13,850 nucleotides of DNA from the NCBI GenBank assembly GCA_023252095.1, contig JAHEXN010000038.1, positions 1-13,850 of the forward strand, given 5' to 3'. A program made the translations under genes and the position numbers. This document shows, in pieces, positions 11,468 through 13,850 of this stretch. Every line of letters begins with the position of its first letter. The first letter of the stretch is position 1. The notes beneath the pieces were generated by a model. That model was given only the letters and a program-made list of their open reading frames with translations. It did no database searches and was not told the origin of the DNA. Source of the stretch: Actinomycetes bacterium. GTDB taxonomy: Bacteria; Actinomycetota; Actinomycetes; Propionibacteriales; Nocardioidaceae.

Positions 11468-12253
11468 CTAGCCCTGCCCAGGCCCGACCCATCGGATGTC
11501 GGTCCACCCGACCCAGCCGCGCTGCTCGAGCATCCGGAGCATCCGGCCGGCCGCCGGGAAAGCCGCGACGAACGCCTCGTCCAGGAGGCGGATCAGGTCG
11601 TCACTCACGACCGGAACCATCTCGGGGTCGGTCAGCTCGGTGGCCCGCGCGCCCGCAGCCTGGATGAAGGCGAGGACACGGTCGACCAGGGCCGACATGG
11701 CCTCATCGCCCAGGTCGCCCTCCGCGAACTCGCCGATGTCGAGATAGAGGCGCCGGAGGTCAGGGTCCTCGATCTGGATCCGCTTGACGTCCATGAGCAG
11801 CGGGATCGCCTCCGGCATCTGCGCGGCGATGAGGATCCAGCTGTCGCGCTCGATCTCGATGACCCGCTCGTGGAAGCCGAGCTCCCGCATGCGGGCCAGG
11901 AACTCAGCGACCTCGGCCGGCAGGGCGAGGCTGTCGCCCGCCGCGAGCAGGGCGATGCGTCGACGGTGCTCCTGCCGCTCGCGGACCTCGTCCTGCAGGC
12001 GCCGGTCGATCTCCACGACGGAGGCGGCGAAGGCGTCGGGCCCGGCGTCGAGCATCGTCTGCACGCGGGCGAGGGGCACGCCCGCGTCGGCGAGCGTGCG
12101 GATGCGGATGAGTCGCACGACGTCGTGGGCTCCGTAACGGCGGTAGCCGGAGTGGTCGCGCGCAGGCTCCTCGAGCAGCCCCTTCGCGTGGTAGTGCCGC
12201 ACGGCCCGCACCGTGACGCCTGCGTAGGAGGCGAGCTGGCTGATCGTCAGCAC
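11468..12253 (-). CDS. MerR-family transcriptional regulator
   Basis: A 261-residue regulator. The first 70 residues are a MerR winged helix: LTISQLASYAGVTVRAVRHY (2-21), the wing with SGYRRYGAHDV (35-45), and LADAGVPLARVQTMLDAG (54-71). A coiled, charged dimerisation helix (about 75-105) follows, then a long alpha-helical C-terminal domain that probably senses a ligand. It has none of the metal-binding cysteines of MerR or SoxR, so a drug-like ligand is more likely. The start is GTG at 12253, with AGGAGG five bases upstream. It sits 34 bases after the permease gene and before the VOC gene, all on one strand, consistent with autoregulation of an efflux operon. Such regulators normally bind a 19-20 base promoter spacer, which would lie upstream of the window end. 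Confidence 0.9.
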   Translation of the reverse strand: MLTISQLASYAGVTVRAVRHYHAKGLLEEPARDHSGYRRYGAHDVVRLIRIRTLADAGVPLARVQTMLDAGPDAFAASVVEIDRRLQDEVRERQEHRRRIALLAAGDSLALPAEVAEFLARMRELGFHERVIEIERDSWILIAAQMPEAIPLLMDVKRIQIEDPDLRRLYLDIGEFAEGDLGDEAMSALVDRVLAFIQAAGARATELTDPEMVPVVSDDLIRLLDEAFVAAFPAAGRMLRMLEQRGWVGWTDIRWVGPGQG

Positions 12254-12287
12254 GGTGTCCTCCTCGACCTCGTCCAGACAGCCCCGG

Positions 12288-13076
12288 TCACGAGATCCGT
12301 CGCCGATAGGTTCTCATCGCCAGGGCGTAAGCCACCACCAGCAGCCCGACGCACCACGCGACGGCGATCCAACCGTCGTCGCCGACGGGCTGCTCGGCCA
12401 GCAGGTGACGGAGCGTGTTGACGATCGACGTCACGGGCTGGTGCTCGGCGAACCAGCGCACGGGGCCGGGCATGCCGTCGGTCGGCACGAACGCCGAGCT
12501 GATGAACGGCAGGAACACGAGCGGGTAGGAGAAGCCGCTGACCCCGTCGACGGACTTCGCGGTCAGGCCAGGAATCACGGCCAGCCAGGTCAGCGCCAGG
12601 GTGAACAGCGCCAGCAGCCCGACGACACCGAGCCACGCGGCGATCCCGGCGCCGGATCGGAACCCCATCAGCAGCGCCACGAGCACGACCAGCACGAGTG
12701 AGACGGCGTTCGCCACGATGGAGGTCAGCACGTGGCCCCACAGCACGGCCGATCGGGCAATCGGCATCGACTGCAGGCGCTCGAACAGGCCCGTCGAGAC
12801 GTCGGTGAACAGGCGGAACGCGGTGTAGGAGATGCCCGAGGCGACCGTGATCAGCAGGATCCCCGGGAGCAGGTAGTTGACGTAGTTCTCCTGCCCGACC
12901 GAGATCGAGCCGCCGAGGACGTAGACGAACAGCAGCAGCATCGCGACCGGGGTGATCGCCGTCGTGATGATCGTGTCGGGGCTGCGGGAGATGTGGCGCA
13001 GCGAGCGCCCGAGCAAGGTGGCCGTGTCGCTGACGTGCGCGGCGTTCATGGTGGAGGTCACGGCGGGGGTCCTCAC
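12288..13076 (-). CDS. ABC-2 type exporter permease (DrrB-like)
   Basis: A 262-residue membrane subunit of a drug or lipid exporter. Six hydrophobic helices lie at about 37-55, 68-88, 112-137, 143-166, 181-197 and 236-254. A cytosolic N-terminus and the ERLQSMPIARSAVLWG coupling segment (99-114) are typical of ABC-2/DrrB proteins. VSGFSYPLVFLPFISSAFVP (179-198) is a family hallmark. The start is GTG at 13076, overlapping the stop of the ATPase gene by four bases (GTGA), so the two subunits are translationally coupled. An in-frame ATG at 13049 lacks a ribosome-binding site and is less likely. It pairs with the ATPase to form the pump; the substrate is unknown. Confidence 0.92.
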   Translation of the reverse strand: MRTPAVTSTMNAAHVSDTATLLGRSLRHISRSPDTIITTAITPVAMLLLFVYVLGGSISVGQENYVNYLLPGILLITVASGISYTAFRLFTDVSTGLFERLQSMPIARSAVLWGHVLTSIVANAVSLVLVVLVALLMGFRSGAGIAAWLGVVGLLALFTLALTWLAVIPGLTAKSVDGVSGFSYPLVFLPFISSAFVPTDGMPGPVRWFAEHQPVTSIVNTLRHLLAEQPVGDDGWIAVAWCVGLLVVAYALAMRTYRRRIS

Positions 13077-13846
13077 TGCTGCTGTCCGACGAGGGCGAGG
13101 AAGACGTCCTCGAGCGTGGGCTGCTTCTGCACGTACTCGACCTTGGCCGGGGGGAGAAGCTCCCGGAGCTCGGCCACCGTCCCGTCGGCGATGATGCGTC
13201 CGCCGTGCAGGATCGCGATGGAGTCGGCCAGCTGCTCGGCCTCGTCGAGGTACTGCGTCGTGAGCAGCACGGTGGTGCCACCGGCGGCGAGCTCACCGAC
13301 CGTGCGCCAGACCTCGATCCGCGACTGGGGATCAAGGCCCGTCGTGGGCTCGTCGAGGAACAGCACCGGAGGATCGCCGATCAGGCTCATCGCGATGTCG
13401 AGGCGACGCCGCATTCCGCCGGAGTACGTCGCAGCTCGCCGGTCTGCGGCATCGATCAGGTCGAAGCGCGCGAGCAGGTCGGACGCGATGGCACGGGGGT
13501 CGGCCACGTGCCGCAGGCGCCCGATCAGCATCAGGTTCTCGCGGCCGGTCAGGATCTCGTCGACGGCGGCGAACTGCCCCGTCAGGCTGATCGCGGCGCG
13601 CACCTGGTGCGGCTGCGTCGCGACGTCGTGCCCGACCACGGTGGCCGTGCCGCTGTCGGCGGTGAGCAGGGTCGACAGGATCCGCACGAGCGTGGTCTTG
13701 CCGGCGCCGTTCGCGCCGAGCAGCGCGTGGATCGACCCGGCGGCGATCGTCAGGTCGATCCCGTCCAGGACGCGGTGCTCGCCGTAGGACTTCGTGAGGC
13801 CTGCGACCGTGATGGCCGGGCCCACGGGTGGGGGAGAGATGGTCAT
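13073..13846 (-). CDS. ABC exporter ATP-binding protein (DrrA-like)
   Basis: A 257-residue ATPase that powers the exporter. It has Walker A GANGAGKT (44-51), Q-loop Gln91, signature YSGGMRRRLD (141-150), Walker B VLFLDEP (161-167) and the D-loop TGLD. Where many ABC proteins have the switch histidine there is Gln198 in TTQYLDEAE, the usual form in DrrA-type pumps, so this is not a defect. The C-terminal tail PTLEDVFLALVG (243-254) is also DrrA-like. The ATG at 13846 is only four bases from the window end, so its ribosome-binding site and the operon promoter are not visible. It is the first gene in view of a co-directional series: ATPase, permease, MerR, VOC and NUDIX. Confidence 0.94.
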   Translation of the reverse strand: MTISPPPVGPAITVAGLTKSYGEHRVLDGIDLTIAAGSIHALLGANGAGKTTLVRILSTLLTADSGTATVVGHDVATQPHQVRAAISLTGQFAAVDEILTGRENLMLIGRLRHVADPRAIASDLLARFDLIDAADRRAATYSGGMRRRLDIAMSLIGDPPVLFLDEPTTGLDPQSRIEVWRTVGELAAGGTTVLLTTQYLDEAEQLADSIAILHGGRIIADGTVAELRELLPPAKVEYVQKQPTLEDVFLALVGQQQ

Positions 13847-13850
13847 GGAT

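Noticed and set aside
10766..12421. A 551-residue plus-strand open frame, and the similar 9679-11139 frame
   Set aside because: Both lie opposite conserved minus-strand genes (NUDIX, VOC, MerR, nuclease-like) and their translations show no domain. They are shadows.
12247..13335. A 362-residue minus-strand frame across the ABC genes
   Set aside because: It overlaps the DrrA- and DrrB-like genes in another frame and has an Arg/Ser/Pro-rich translation.

Overview
The window reads as chromosomal DNA of a high-GC Gram-positive bacterium, an actinobacterium and perhaps a member of the Nocardioidaceae or a relative. Evidence: flanking coding sequence is roughly two-thirds G+C with G/C-ending codons, GTG starts are frequent, two promoters look leaderless (TANNNT, six bases, then ATG), and most proteins have an actinobacterial flavour. 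The genus is inference only. I see no rRNA, tRNA, CRISPR array, transposase or integrase, and no gap longer than about 270 bases.

Layout. (1) 88-1464: a Sad/YneI-type aldehyde dehydrogenase. (2) 1512-3135: three small plus-strand genes: a zinc-knuckle plus winged-helix (Mrr_N-like) protein, an orphan 101-residue protein behind a leaderless-type promoter, and a membrane-anchored protein of unknown function. (3) 3146-4589, minus strand: a stand-alone 5'-3' exonuclease followed by a small helical protein. (4) 4736-6711: a compact three-gene operon, nucleotide cyclase - membrane effector - nucleotide cyclase. I read it as a Pycsar-type (cyclic pyrimidine) anti-phage system with an extra cyclase. 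It has lower G+C than its surroundings and carries rare TTA codons. (5) 6910-8816, minus strand: a lipoprotein, then a protein of the prokaryotic FeS photolyase/cryptochrome (PhrB-like) family that has lost the cluster cysteines. (6) 8929-9617: two coupled small membrane proteins. (7) 9628-10251, minus strand: a PD-(D/E)XK-type nuclease-like protein. (8) 13846 down to 10363, all minus strand: DrrA/DrrB-type ABC exporter, MerR regulator, VOC protein and NudK-like NUDIX hydrolase, probably one co-directional efflux and sensing cluster whose promoter lies outside the window.

How the genes work together. In the Pycsar locus the expected logic is that phage infection triggers the cyclase or cyclases to make a cyclic pyrimidine nucleotide, which binds the cytosolic part of the three-helix membrane protein and causes membrane damage and abortive infection. 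What is unusual is the second cyclase. Both share the same metal-binding aspartates and a serine at the purine-selecting position, but they differ at the transition-state position (Arg in the first, Lys in the second) and in a neighbouring core motif. Two specificities, or an asymmetric heterodimer, are therefore both possible. A perfect inverted repeat overlaps the best promoter candidate in front of the operon. In the efflux cluster, the ATPase and permease form the pump, and MerR is the likely drug-responsive regulator encoded in the same unit.
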